Of a stretch of DNA of 64,000 nucleotides, positions 52,623 to 61,399 are shown piece after piece. Under the pieces are notes generated by a model, which was given only the letters and a program-made list of their open reading frames with translations, was not told the origin of the DNA and ran no database searches. The translations under genes were made by a program, and so were the position numbers. Position 1 is the stretch's first letter. Each line of letters opens with the position of its first letter. The DNA comes from Pseudomonas sp. KBW05 (lineage in GTDB: Bacteria; Pseudomonadota; Gammaproteobacteria; Pseudomonadales; Pseudomonadaceae), in NCBI RefSeq assembly GCF_003852405.1, contig NZ_QAJM01000016.1, forward strand, positions 285,124-349,123, read 5' to 3'.

Positions 52623-55600
52623 ATGCAACAGAACAACAAGAAGCGCAAGGCAGCAAATCGCACGCGACTGAGCCTGGGCATCCAGCTCGCCGTGTTCGCG
52701 CTGGCCGCCGACGCCGCCGCCATCAACCCGGTGCAAACCCGCCCGGTCAGCAGCGCTGCACAGGTGCAACCCCAAGGTGCTTACCACGACTTCGACGTAC
52801 CCGCCCTGTCGCTGGACGAAGGCCTGGTGCTGCTGGCGCGCCAGGCGGGTGTCGAGGTCTACCTGGGCAGCAATGACCTCACCGGCACCTACGGCAACCC
52901 GGTCAAGGGCCGCCTGTCCCTGGAAGCTGCGCTGCAACAACTGCTCGCCAACCAGGCGCTGACCTACAGCCTGGGCAGCCAGCCCGAGCGGCCGATCATC
53001 CAGGTGCAACCCGCGCCGGGCATGAGCGGCATCCAGCAAGGCGACCTGCACCCGATCTACGTGCATGGCCTGGACGGCAAAGAGTCGCGCGACGAAAAGG
53101 GCTACAACGACATCTACGATCTGGACGTGTCCTCCGTGTATTCCGGCAAGGAACAGATCGAACGCTACAAAGGCGCCGCCCCCGCCGACATGTTCAAGGG
53201 CATGCTCAACGTCTACAGCGGTGACGGCCGCAACAGCGGCGCGCTCGACCCCAACGTGCGCGGCATCCAGGGCCCCGGCCGGGTGCCGCTGACCATCGAC
53301 GGCACCGAACAGGCGCTGACGGTGTATCGCGGCTACATGGGCGCCAACAACCGTAACTACATCGACCCCAACCTGATCGGCAGCATCAAGGTGCTCAAGG
53401 GACCGAACCTGGAGCGCAACGTCTATAGCGGCGTGGGCGGCGCGGTGGTCGCCAACACCTTGAACGTGGATGACATCCTCAAGGAAGGCCAGGAGTTCGG
53501 CGGCGAGCTGAAGATGGAAGGCAGTAACAACTCGGTGTCGCCCAAGTTGCCGCACTTGATGACCGGCCAAAGCCCGCCCGCCGACTATCAATACATCCCC
53601 ATTAATTCCTACTACGACCCGTCGCTGTACAAGCACCCGCGCACCAGCCGCGACAACAGCCTGATCACCGGCGGCGACTCGGCCTACCGCCTGGCCCTCG
53701 GCACCCGCCAGGAAAAATTCGAACTGCTCGCCGCCTACGCCTACCGCGAAAAGGGCAACCACTACGCGGGCAAGAACAAGAGCGGGTTCTACGCCACCGG
53801 CAAACAGGTCAATGGCCAGTTCGACTACATCCCCAACCTGGCCAACATCTATAAACCGGGGGATGAAGTGCCCAATACCTCTAGCAAGATGGAGTCGTGG
53901 CTAGCCAAGGCCAAGCTGAAGATCGACGACGACCAATCCCTGGAGTTCGGCTACCGCGACACGGATTCGCTGTACGGCGAAATCCTGCCGTCACGCATTT
54001 CGTTCTTCCGCCCCGGCGACCAGTACGACGCCGCATCCAGCGGCGTACCGCAGTGGCCGCTAAGTCATGTGCAGAGCAAAGCCTACAACCTGGAATACAA
54101 CCTCAAGCCCGAAGGCAACCCGTGGGTGGATTTCTATTCCAACCTCTGGGCCACCAATACCCAAAGCGACACCTATACCAGTGGCGGTGTGCCCAACTCC
54201 ACCAGCATGGCCAACCCGGCATTCAGAAATACAGCCGTGGCCAACGCGCAACATGACCGGGCCGGCGTGACCCTCAGCAACAAGTTCAAGATGCTGGATA
54301 GCCTGGACCTCACGTTAGGCGCCAGTTACCAGCACGAAAAGTTAAGCTCGAAGGACGACTACTACGACCCCATTATCTTCGACCTCTTGCGCATGAACCC
54401 GCGCGCTGGGCGCCGGGACGAAAGGGAGTACAACTTCAACTTCGATTGGCGGCCGGTCAGTTTTGTCAAATTCACAGCAGGCGCGCGCTACTCGTCTTAC
54501 TGGGCGTTCGATGATTATTTGAAAGAAACTCAAGACGCGTCAGGTGTGACCACCAAAGTGTATGAAACTGGAAAAAGGGTGAATTACACCACGCGCAAAA
54601 TATTGACCGACAGCGAGGTAGAGGCAGCGATTGCGCAAAAAATTGCTGAACAACAACCCACCTGGGACGCCTGGGGATTTACCGAGGAAGATAAGGCGGT
54701 TGTCACAGAAGAGATCAGACGCACAACCACCAGCATTCAGGACACTTACAACACGGCCGACTGGGCAAGCGATGATAAAGGTCGTTTCTCACGCGCCACT
54801 GACCCCTGCATCATTGCGGCGAACTCGGGGGAAAATGTAATTGCTTGTACCACCTCGACAAACCAGCCCGTTGTAAAAGACGTCAAAGCCAAGCACCAGA
54901 AAGACAGCGGCTGGGCGCCCAGTGCATCGGCCACGTTTTATACCTCGGAAAATGGCCGATTCTATTTGCGCTACAGCGAAGCCATCCGTTATCCAAGCAT
55001 GTTTGAAAGCACCCTCGGCTTTTCAGCATCCATAAATCCCTGGGGCCTTGAGCCGGAGCATGCCTATAACTATGAAGCTGCCTACATTCACAACCTCGCG
55101 GGCTGGGGTGGAAGTGAGCGTGCGGATATCAAGCTGACCTATTACAACAACACCACCAAAAATGTGATTGAACGTGACCCCTCGCTATTCTTCAGCAACC
55201 TGGAGAAGCAGACGACCTCCGGTGTGGAACTCCAGGGACGCTACGACAACGGCGGATTCTTCACCGACCTGAGCATTGCCCATGTACTGAAAAACAGAGT
55301 CTGTGATGAAAATTCCGCCGTCAGCATCAGCGCCAACGGCAGTACCCCAAACTGTGTGGACGATGGTTTTGTCGGGGGTTACCTAGTGAGCATGTCCCAG
55401 CCGGAATGGTCAGCCAATCTGGGCTTGGGCGCGCGGTTCTTCAATCGCAAGCTCGAAGTCGGCGGACGCGCCATTTATTACCGCCAACACGAGAGCAAGT
55501 TTGAAAGTAACTACGCCGACAGTGCCATGGTCAGTTACTACATCAACACCCCGATGTCGTGGGACAAGATAGTGACCTATGACGCCTACGTGAACTACAA

Positions 55601-55733
55601 GTTGACCGACGATGCATCTATCGAACTGACCGGCACCAACTTGAGCAACCTTTATTACGTCGACCCACTGACACGTTCGGCGGTGCCGGCCCCGGGTCGC
55701 ACGTTAAAACTTGCATTCACAACAAACTTTTAG
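52623..55733 (+). CDS. TonB-dependent receptor with N-terminal signalling domain (hemophore/haem receptor)
   Basis: A 1036-residue outer-membrane receptor. After a long Sec signal peptide (core GIQLAVFALAADAAA) comes an STN signalling domain (about 52-110: FDVPALSLDEGLVLLARQAG, then GRLSLEAALQQLLANQ), which contacts FecR-type regulators. The plug follows (about 155-290, with DPNVRGIQGPGRVPLTIDG and IKVLKGP) and then a 22-strand barrel ending in LKLAFTTNF. Large loops contain a charged insert near 645-770 (EVEAAIAQKIAEQQPTWDAW). ATG 52623 is used; GTG 52605 is in frame. Followed by two hemophilin-like genes and a Slam gene, its ligand is most likely a haem-loaded hemophore. From about 54480 on the DNA is visibly more A+T-rich than the first half. 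Confidence 0.94.
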   Translation: MQQNNKKRKAANRTRLSLGIQLAVFALAADAAAINPVQTRPVSSAAQVQPQGAYHDFDVPALSLDEGLVLLARQAGVEVYLGSNDLTGTYGNPVKGRLSLEAALQQLLANQALTYSLGSQPERPIIQVQPAPGMSGIQQGDLHPIYVHGLDGKESRDEKGYNDIYDLDVSSVYSGKEQIERYKGAAPADMFKGMLNVYSGDGRNSGALDPNVRGIQGPGRVPLTIDGTEQALTVYRGYMGANNRNYIDPNLIGSIKVLKGPNLERNVYSGVGGAVVANTLNVDDILKEGQEFGGELKMEGSNNSVSPKLPHLMTGQSPPADYQYIPINSYYDPSLYKHPRTSRDNSLITGGDSAYRLALGTRQEKFELLAAYAYREKGNHYAGKNKSGFYATGKQVNGQFDYIPNLANIYKPGDEVPNTSSKMESWLAKAKLKIDDDQSLEFGYRDTDSLYGEILPSRISFFRPGDQYDAASSGVPQWPLSHVQSKAYNLEYNLKPEGNPWVDFYSNLWATNTQSDTYTSGGVPNSTSMANPAFRNTAVANAQHDRAGVTLSNKFKMLDSLDLTLGASYQHEKLSSKDDYYDPIIFDLLRMNPRAGRRDEREYNFNFDWRPVSFVKFTAGARYSSYWAFDDYLKETQDASGVTTKVYETGKRVNYTTRKILTDSEVEAAIAQKIAEQQPTWDAWGFTEEDKAVVTEEIRRTTTSIQDTYNTADWASDDKGRFSRATDPCIIAANSGENVIACTTSTNQPVVKDVKAKHQKDSGWAPSASATFYTSENGRFYLRYSEAIRYPSMFESTLGFSASINPWGLEPEHAYNYEAAYIHNLAGWGGSERADIKLTYYNNTTKNVIERDPSLFFSNLEKQTTSGVELQGRYDNGGFFTDLSIAHVLKNRVCDENSAVSISANGSTPNCVDDGFVGGYLVSMSQPEWSANLGLGARFFNRKLEVGGRAIYYRQHESKFESNYADSAMVSYYINTPMSWDKIVTYDAYVNYKLTDDASIELTGTNLSNLYYVDPLTRSAVPAPGRTLKLAFTTNF

Positions 55734-55807
55734 CCATCAGTCAATGCCGAGCTGTTGCACCGCTCGCGAAAACGGAAGTTTATGAACTTCATCAGTCAGG
55801 GAATGAG

Positions 55808-56557
55808 ATGAAACTTTTAACTGTGGCAACTCTGTCAATTGGATTGCTTGGACTCAGTGACATGATTCGGGCGGAAAACGCTTCCGGCCAAAGCTATTAC
55901 GGCACCATCAACGTCGGTTACACGCATGCCTATGGGCCACCTGGATATCCCAGCGTGCCGGGCCAACCCAGCATTGTATTGGTGAGCCCTTTCAATACGA
56001 CGCCAATCGCCTTCAACGCCCTGAAGAACATGATTCTGCCCGACACAAATGGGGTCACAAGCTTGTCATCACTGCCACCCCCTGCAATGGGCAGCTTTGA
56101 TTTCAAAACCATTGCAAGCCAGCAAGTGTACTTCGGTGAATGGTCGAACAGCGGCGCCGATAATGACCCCACCCGAGTCGTGTATTACAGCGGTGAAACT
56201 ACCGGCCGAGTGTTGCCAAGCACCAACGTCACCTACGCCGTTCAAGGTATTAACAACTACTCAGGTACCAACCTGCTCACAGGTGAACTGACTGCAAGTT
56301 TCGGTACCGCGGCGCCTGCGCTGACGGGAACACTGAGTAACAACAGTCTTAAAATACAGTTATCTGCCCCTATTTCCACGGCAGATACCAGCTTCAGCGG
56401 CTATGCCATCGTTCGTAACGCCAGCACCCAATCACTGCTCTCATCGGGGACGACGCAAGGCAGCTTCTTCGGTGCCGGCACCACCGCATCTATCGCCGGC
56501 ATCACTAAGTTTACCAATCGAAATTACGACACCGCGTTTGGTGGAGTCGTTAAGTAA
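55808..56557 (+). CDS. Hemophilin-like secreted hemophore, copy 1
   Basis: A 249-residue protein with a Sec signal peptide (MKLLTVATLSIGLLGLSDMIRA) and no lipobox cysteine, so a soluble secreted protein. The mature part starts SGQSYYGTI. An N-terminal ligand domain extends to about 150 (FDFKTIASQQVYFGEWS, DPTRVVYYSGE), followed by a small beta-barrel like those of Slam substrates and TbpB: LLTGELTASFG, SFFGAGTTASIAGITKF and the end DTAFGGVVK. It has only one histidine (H40), unlike copy 2, so haem coordination may differ. An AGGGAATGAG site precedes the ATG. Placed after the receptor and before copy 2 and Slam. The hemophilin (HphA/HsmA-like) assignment rests on domain layout and context. Confidence 0.82.
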   Translation: MKLLTVATLSIGLLGLSDMIRAENASGQSYYGTINVGYTHAYGPPGYPSVPGQPSIVLVSPFNTTPIAFNALKNMILPDTNGVTSLSSLPPPAMGSFDFKTIASQQVYFGEWSNSGADNDPTRVVYYSGETTGRVLPSTNVTYAVQGINNYSGTNLLTGELTASFGTAAPALTGTLSNNSLKIQLSAPISTADTSFSGYAIVRNASTQSLLSSGTTQGSFFGAGTTASIAGITKFTNRNYDTAFGGVVK

Positions 56558-56685
56558 CCCGCAACGCTAACTTAATCCAACTTACAACTACGTTCTAACG
56601 TGTGAGGTGTTCCATGGGAGGCTAAAGAAAACTTGGCAGATGCTTGACGTGTTGACTTAATTAAAATCACTCAATGGATGATGAA

Positions 56686-57447
56686 ATGAAAACTTTCAAC
56701 TACACAGTATTGGCAGTGGCTCTTCTTGGTTTGGCTGGCGTTGCTCAAGCAGATACTTCTTCTGGCCAAAGCTATACCGGCACTATCGTCGTGGAAGGCT
56801 CCAGCGGCACGGGTTCTACCAATCACCCGGGCACTGCTGGCCAACCGTCCGTAGGCGTGCTGGCGTTTTACGGCGGTGCAAAAGTGGGCTTCAGCGGTCT
56901 CAAAGGCATGGTCGCCACTGACGCCAATGGCGTCACCACCATTACCCCGGCCATGATGCCAGCCTCCCACGCCGCGCTGGGTAACTTTGACTTCAAGCAA
57001 GTCGCCAGCCAGCAGGTCTACTACGGCGAGTGGTCGCAGAACGGCACCAACAACGACCCGACTCGCGTTGTGTACTACTCCGGTGACAACACCGGCCGTG
57101 TACTGCCAACGACCAGCGTGACCTACGCGGTACAGGGCATCAACAACTACTCCGGGGCTAACGTTCTTGCCGGTGACTTGACCGCCACCTTCGGCACTGC
57201 CGCGCCAACCTTGACCGGCTCTATTGCCAACAGCACCCTGCGAGTCGGCGTGAACGCCAACATCAGCACCAGCGATGCCAGCTTCGCGGGCAGCGCCACA
57301 GCGCGCAATGCCGCAACCAATGCGTTGCTGTCCACCGGTACGACCAATGGCAACTTCTACGGCGCAGGCTCTACCGCGTCGCTGGCCGGTATCACCAAGT
57401 TCACCAACCGCGACTACGACACCGCTTTCGGCGGCGTAGCCAAGTAA
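56686..57447 (+). CDS. Hemophilin-like secreted hemophore, copy 2
   Basis: A 253-residue paralogue of the upstream gene, with a Sec signal peptide (MKTFNYTVLAVALLGLAGVAQA) and no lipobox. It keeps SGQSYTGTI, DFKQVASQQVYYGEWS, NDPTRVVYYSGDNTGRVLP, YAVQGINNYSG, then the barrel signature GNFYGAGSTASLAGITKF and DTAFGGVAK. Two histidines, H47 in a Gly-rich loop and H95 before the core, are candidates for the two haem ligands known in hemophilins. ATG 56686 gives the cleaner signal peptide; ATG 56674 adds four residues. Codon usage here is GC-rich like the host, unlike copy 1. A very strong hairpin follows before the Slam gene, so this protein should be made in excess over its exporter. Confidence 0.85.
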   Translation: MKTFNYTVLAVALLGLAGVAQADTSSGQSYTGTIVVEGSSGTGSTNHPGTAGQPSVGVLAFYGGAKVGFSGLKGMVATDANGVTTITPAMMPASHAALGNFDFKQVASQQVYYGEWSQNGTNNDPTRVVYYSGDNTGRVLPTTSVTYAVQGINNYSGANVLAGDLTATFGTAAPTLTGSIANSTLRVGVNANISTSDASFAGSATARNAATNALLSTGTTNGNFYGAGSTASLAGITKFTNRDYDTAFGGVAK

Positions 57448-57475
57448 CAGCGGCTTGAACTGACGTAGCACCACC

Positions 57476-57508
57476 AAGCAAGTGCCTGGCCTCCAGGCAC
57501 TTGCTTTT
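57476..57508 (+). terminator. Attenuating terminator between hemophore 2 and Slam
   Basis: A perfect 14-base stem (aagcaagtgcctgg / ccaggcacttgctt) with a three-base loop and tttt. It lies 28 bases after the hemophore stop and 31 before the Slam start, so Slam is expressed by readthrough. Confidence 0.9.
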
Positions 57509-57539
57509 GGCGTTTTGAAGCGATCCCGAGAGCCCGGTA

Positions 57540-59039
57540 ATGCCCCAGCCCTACTGCAAGCGATCCCTCACGTTGCATGTGTTGCCCCTTTCCCTGCTGC
57601 TGTTCATGGCCCCGACGGTGTTCGCCGCCGACCAGGACACCAGCCTGCGTCTGAACCAGAGCATCGAGTACCGCGCCAACAAGCAAGAGCGCGAGTTGCT
57701 CAAGGATGAACTGCCGAGTGACGGTGCCGCGCCGTCGCTGACCATCGACGGCCAGACCTACACCGTCGGCAACAACCTCGACGAGTTGGGCCGCGCGGTG
57801 TACCTGAGCGTCGAGCGCCAGCAATGGCCAAACGCCCGCGACTACCTCAAGCGCTACACCGCCCTGCCCGGCCACGACCCGATGCTCACCGCCTACGCCA
57901 ACGGCGGCTTGGCCCGTGCCGATGGCGACCTGGACAGCGCCGAACGTTATTACCAGGACCTGCTGGCCATCCAGCCCGACTTCCTGCCCGGGCGCCTGGA
58001 ACTGGCGCGGGTGCAGTTCGAGAACCGCAAGGACCGCGACTCCAAGGCCGTGTTCGAAAAAATCAGCAGCAGCCTCAGCCCGTCGGACGCCCAGGCCATG
58101 GGGCTGGGCAAGACCGTCGACAGTTTTATCCAGGCCCTCGACCATCGCGAAGACTGGCAAGGCTCGTTCGCCATCGGCCCGACCTGGAGCGACAACCTCA
58201 ACCAGTCGTCCGAAGGCAGCGTGACTTACCGCTACCAGACCGCTGAAGAAACCTACGTGGTCAAGCAATCCCTGCCCAAGGCCGTGTCGGCCCACGGCCA
58301 GGATTACGAGGCCACGCTCAACAAACGCATCGCCATCAGCGGCCATCACGGGCTGTTCGTGCGCTCGCTGTTGTACGGCCAAGCGTACGAAAAAGAGAGC
58401 AAGTACAACGAATCCACCGTGATCAACAACGCCGGCTACAGCTACCACGATGCGCGCAACCAGTACGCCTTCGGGCCGTCGTACGAGTTCAACACCATTG
58501 GCGACAACGCCATGTACAGCGCCTGGGGCCTGCGCGGCGAGTGGATTCACACGCTGTCGGCCACACGCATGTTCAAGCTCGAAGGCGAGTACAAGGACAT
58601 GACGTACAAACACCAGATCAACAGCAACCTCGACGGCGGTATCAGCTCGGTCTACGCCACCCTGTGGCAAGTATTGCCCCGGCAGTGGACGCTGTTCGGC
58701 GGCGTCGACATTACCGAGCGCAACGCCCGCGACCGCGTCGCCGCGTACCTGCAAAAAGGTGTGCGTCTGGGCGTCGCCAAGGATTTCGACATCGGCGTGA
58801 GCGCCGTGCTGTTCGCCTCGTACCGCAAGCGTCAATACGATGCCTACAGCGCAATCGTCGATGGCCGACGCAATGAGGATGAGCAAGGCTACACCTTCAT
58901 CCTGCGTGCCCCACGGTTGGCGGTGTACGACGTGGTGCCCAGCCTTACGGTCAAATACAACAAGGTGCAGAGCAACATCGACTGGATTTATTCCTACGAC
59001 AAAAACAGCATCAGCCTAAAACTGGAGAAACAGTTCTAG
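57540..59039 (+). CDS. Slam-type outer-membrane exporter (surface lipoprotein assembly modifier)
   Basis: A 499-residue outer-membrane protein that in known systems moves hemophilins or surface lipoproteins across the outer membrane. A signal peptide (core LPLSLLLFMAPTVFA) is followed by a periplasmic TPR region (about 80-185: LGRAVYLSVERQQWPNARDYL, GLARADGDLDSAERYYQDLLA, LELARVQFENRKD) and then a DUF560 beta-barrel (about 205-499) with strands such as GSFAIGPTWSDNLNQSS and the terminal SISLKLEKQF ending in phenylalanine. This TPR-plus-DUF560 layout is the Slam signature. It is the last gene of the cluster, directly behind its two presumed substrates. Confidence 0.9.
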   Translation: MPQPYCKRSLTLHVLPLSLLLFMAPTVFAADQDTSLRLNQSIEYRANKQERELLKDELPSDGAAPSLTIDGQTYTVGNNLDELGRAVYLSVERQQWPNARDYLKRYTALPGHDPMLTAYANGGLARADGDLDSAERYYQDLLAIQPDFLPGRLELARVQFENRKDRDSKAVFEKISSSLSPSDAQAMGLGKTVDSFIQALDHREDWQGSFAIGPTWSDNLNQSSEGSVTYRYQTAEETYVVKQSLPKAVSAHGQDYEATLNKRIAISGHHGLFVRSLLYGQAYEKESKYNESTVINNAGYSYHDARNQYAFGPSYEFNTIGDNAMYSAWGLRGEWIHTLSATRMFKLEGEYKDMTYKHQINSNLDGGISSVYATLWQVLPRQWTLFGGVDITERNARDRVAAYLQKGVRLGVAKDFDIGVSAVLFASYRKRQYDAYSAIVDGRRNEDEQGYTFILRAPRLAVYDVVPSLTVKYNKVQSNIDWIYSYDKNSISLKLEKQF

Positions 59040-59158
59040 TCCGCCGCTGTCACAGGGATTGTGCTTGCGCTGAGATATCTATTTCACGGTTGCACTTATA
59101 GCGAGCTACTGTATAAAACGCCCCTATAAACCGCGCCATCAGCAAGAGGATCCCGGCC

Positions 59159-59566
59159 GTGGAAGAAATCATCGAACAATTGCGTGAAGCCAACGAACCG
59201 GTCCCGGTTCCTTTGGAGCTGCCTGACGAAGACCAACTGGTGGAAATCGAAGAACAACTGTTCATCGACATCCCGTTTGTCTTCCGTGAGTTCCTGCTGA
59301 CCGTCAGCGACGTGGTCTACGGCAGCCTGGAGCCGGTGACCGTCACCGACCCGCAGTCCCACACCTACCTGCCGGACGTGGCCGCCAACGCCTGGGATGC
59401 CGGCGTTGATCGCAGCATGATCCCGATCTGCCAGGACGGTGACGACTACTACTGCGTCGAAGAAGACGGCACCGTGGTGCTGTGGTCCGGCGAAGAAGAG
59501 CTGGTCACCGAAGAAACCTGGGAATCGGTGTGGCACTGGGCGCGGGACGTCTGGCTGGAAAGCTGA
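59159..59566 (+). CDS. SMI1/KNR4 (SUKH) family protein
   Basis: A 135-residue acidic protein of the SUKH superfamily: helical start EEIIEQLREANEPVPVPLELPDEDQLVEIEEQL, then the signature IPFVFREFLLTVSD, IPICQDGDDYYCVEEDGTVVLW and the end ESVWHWARDVWLES. Many SUKH proteins are immunity proteins against polymorphic toxins, but here no toxin gene is adjacent and the gene sits among core-like genes, so a housekeeping role is equally possible. GTG 59159 has AGAGGA eight bases upstream. Confidence 0.88.
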   Translation: MEEIIEQLREANEPVPVPLELPDEDQLVEIEEQLFIDIPFVFREFLLTVSDVVYGSLEPVTVTDPQSHTYLPDVAANAWDAGVDRSMIPICQDGDDYYCVEEDGTVVLWSGEEELVTEETWESVWHWARDVWLES

Positions 59567-59580
59567 GTCTTGTGTGCTCT

Positions 59581-59625
59581 TGTGGCGAGGGAGCTTGCTC
59601 CCGCTGGGCTGCGCAGCAGCCCCCG
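59581..59625. repeat. Half REP, TGTGGCGAGGGAGC type
   Basis: Only the left arm TGTGGCGAGGGAGCTTGCT and one inner hairpin (gggctgcgcagcagcccc) of the element seen at 49654 are present, between two convergent genes. The right arm is missing, so this is a solo REP unit or a decayed pair. Confidence 0.8.
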
Positions 59626-59635
59626 ACATCCGCCA

Positions 59636-61399
59636 CTAGTGCTCCGCCGTATCTTTATGGTTATCCAGCGTCTCCAACAAGGCGACCTGCATCCGCGTAT
59701 GCACGCGGATGAACCAGCGCCAGAGCACGGCCGCCACCGCCGCCGTGACCACGGCAATCAGCACCAGCAACTTGTTGGTCGGCAGAATACTGGCCGACAA
59801 GGCTGCCAATAGCAGGAAGATCACCAGCAGCGACAGGATCGGGATCAGCTCCGCGATCACCCGTCGTACGCGCTGGGTATGGCGCCCGGCCATTTCCGGT
59901 TTCACGCTCATCTCCGCCAGCAACATCGACAGCGCCTTGAGCTTGCGATACGCCGCAATCAAGAACGGCAGCGACAACAGCAACGCCCCACCCCAGATCA
60001 ACGCCTTCTGCCAGCTTGGATCACTGATCCAGCCTTCCAGGTAGCCGCCGATGCGCTTTGCAAAAAAACTGCCAGTGAAGAAAATCGCCACCACCAGCGC
60101 CAGGTTCACCCCCACCTGCAGGATGATCTTGCGGATCATCGACGCCAGCATCGCGCCCTCGCCCTGGGGCTGAATGCTGCGCAGCCATTCGCCATACATG
60201 CCAAACACTCGGCTCATGCGCTTGGGCATCACCGCCGCAATCTTCAACGACAGTGGGTCGGCGCCGCGAATCAGGTAGGGCGTGAGCAGCGTAGTGATCG
60301 CCGAAACGGCCACTGCCACCGGATACAGGAAGTCACTGGTTACCTGCAGCGTCATCCCCAGCGCCGCGATGATGAAGGAAAACTCTCCAATCTGTGACAG
60401 CCCCATGCCCACCCGCAGTGAGGTGCGGCCATCATTGCCGGCGATAAACGCCCCAAGGCCGCAGGACAACATCTTGCCCAGCACCACCGCCACCGTGATC
60501 ACCGCAATCGGCCAGGCGTATTGCAGGAGGATCTGCGGGTCGATCATCAAGCCAATCGCCACAAAGAAGATCGCGCTGAACATGTCACGAACCGGCTCGA
60601 TCAAGCGCTCGATCTTAATCAACTGGCGGGATTCGGCCATGATCGCGCCAATCAGGAACGCACCCAGCACCATGCTGTATTCCAGCTTGACCACCAGCAG
60701 GCAGAAGCCGAAACACAGGCCGAGCACAGTGATCAGCAGCATCTCGTTGCTTTCGAACTTGGCCACGTAGGCCAGCAGACGCGGCACCAGCAAGATGCCG
60801 ATGACCAGCGCGACGATCATGAACAGCGAGAGCTTGCCGACCGTGGAAAACACCTCGCCGGAGCTGACCGTGCCACTCACGGCGATGCTCGACAGCAAGG
60901 CGATGATGCCGATGCCGAGGATATCTTCGACGATCAACACACCGAAAATCAGTTGGGCGAAGCGCTGGTTTTTCATCTTCAGGTCGTTGAGCGCCTTGAC
61001 GATGATGGTGGTGGAGGAGATCGCCAGGATCGCGCCGAGGAACAGTGAGTCCATGGTGTTCCAGTCGAACCACTGGCCGATCTCGTAGCCGATCCAGATC
61101 ATCAGGATGATCTCCAGGAACGCCGCGATAAACGCCGTGGCGCCGACCTTGAACAGCTTGCGCAGGCTGAACTCCAGGCCCAGGCAGAACATCAGGAAGA
61201 TCACCCCCAGCTCGGCGAGGGTCTTGATGGTGTCTTCGTCGTGGATCAGGCCGAAAGGCGGGGTGTGGGGGCCGATGATAAAGCCGGCGACGATATAGCC
61301 CAGCACCACCGGCTGCTTGAGGCGGTGAAACAGGATGGTGACCACCCCTGCAACCAGCATGATCACGGCCAGGTCCTGGATAAAGCTGATGGCGTGCAT
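59636..61399 (-). CDS. Kef-type cation:proton antiporter (CPA2)
   Basis: A 587-residue inner-membrane antiporter of the KefB/YbaL-like CPA2 family, with an N-terminal block of about 12 helices. Landmarks are QPVVLGYIVAGFIIGPHTPP, FCLGLEFSLRKL, FGVLIVEDILGIGIIALL and MGLSQIGEFSFIIAALGM. The C-terminal part has three to four more hydrophobic helices and no TrkA-N nucleotide-binding domain, which separates it from true KefB/KefC. ATG 61399 is chosen for AAGGAG nine bases upstream; an in-frame start at 61465 adds 22 non-membrane residues. Likely K+ or Na+ efflux. Confidence 0.92.
   Translation of the reverse strand: MHAISFIQDLAVIMLVAGVVTILFHRLKQPVVLGYIVAGFIIGPHTPPFGLIHDEDTIKTLAELGVIFLMFCLGLEFSLRKLFKVGATAFIAAFLEIILMIWIGYEIGQWFDWNTMDSLFLGAILAISSTTIIVKALNDLKMKNQRFAQLIFGVLIVEDILGIGIIALLSSIAVSGTVSSGEVFSTVGKLSLFMIVALVIGILLVPRLLAYVAKFESNEMLLITVLGLCFGFCLLVVKLEYSMVLGAFLIGAIMAESRQLIKIERLIEPVRDMFSAIFFVAIGLMIDPQILLQYAWPIAVITVAVVLGKMLSCGLGAFIAGNDGRTSLRVGMGLSQIGEFSFIIAALGMTLQVTSDFLYPVAVAVSAITTLLTPYLIRGADPLSLKIAAVMPKRMSRVFGMYGEWLRSIQPQGEGAMLASMIRKIILQVGVNLALVVAIFFTGSFFAKRIGGYLEGWISDPSWQKALIWGGALLLSLPFLIAAYRKLKALSMLLAEMSVKPEMAGRHTQRVRRVIAELIPILSLLVIFLLLAALSASILPTNKLLVLIAVVTAAVAAVLWRWFIRVHTRMQVALLETLDNHKDTAEH

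Noticed and set aside
55808-57447. Calling the two secreted proteins HasA-type hemophores
   Set aside because: They have N-terminal Sec signal peptides and a Slam-type C-terminal barrel, and no type I ABC/HlyD secretion genes are present; HasA lacks a cleaved N-terminal signal and uses such a system.
59636-61399. Naming the antiporter KefB or KefC
   Set aside because: The C-terminal TrkA-N nucleotide-binding domain is missing and replaced by further hydrophobic helices.
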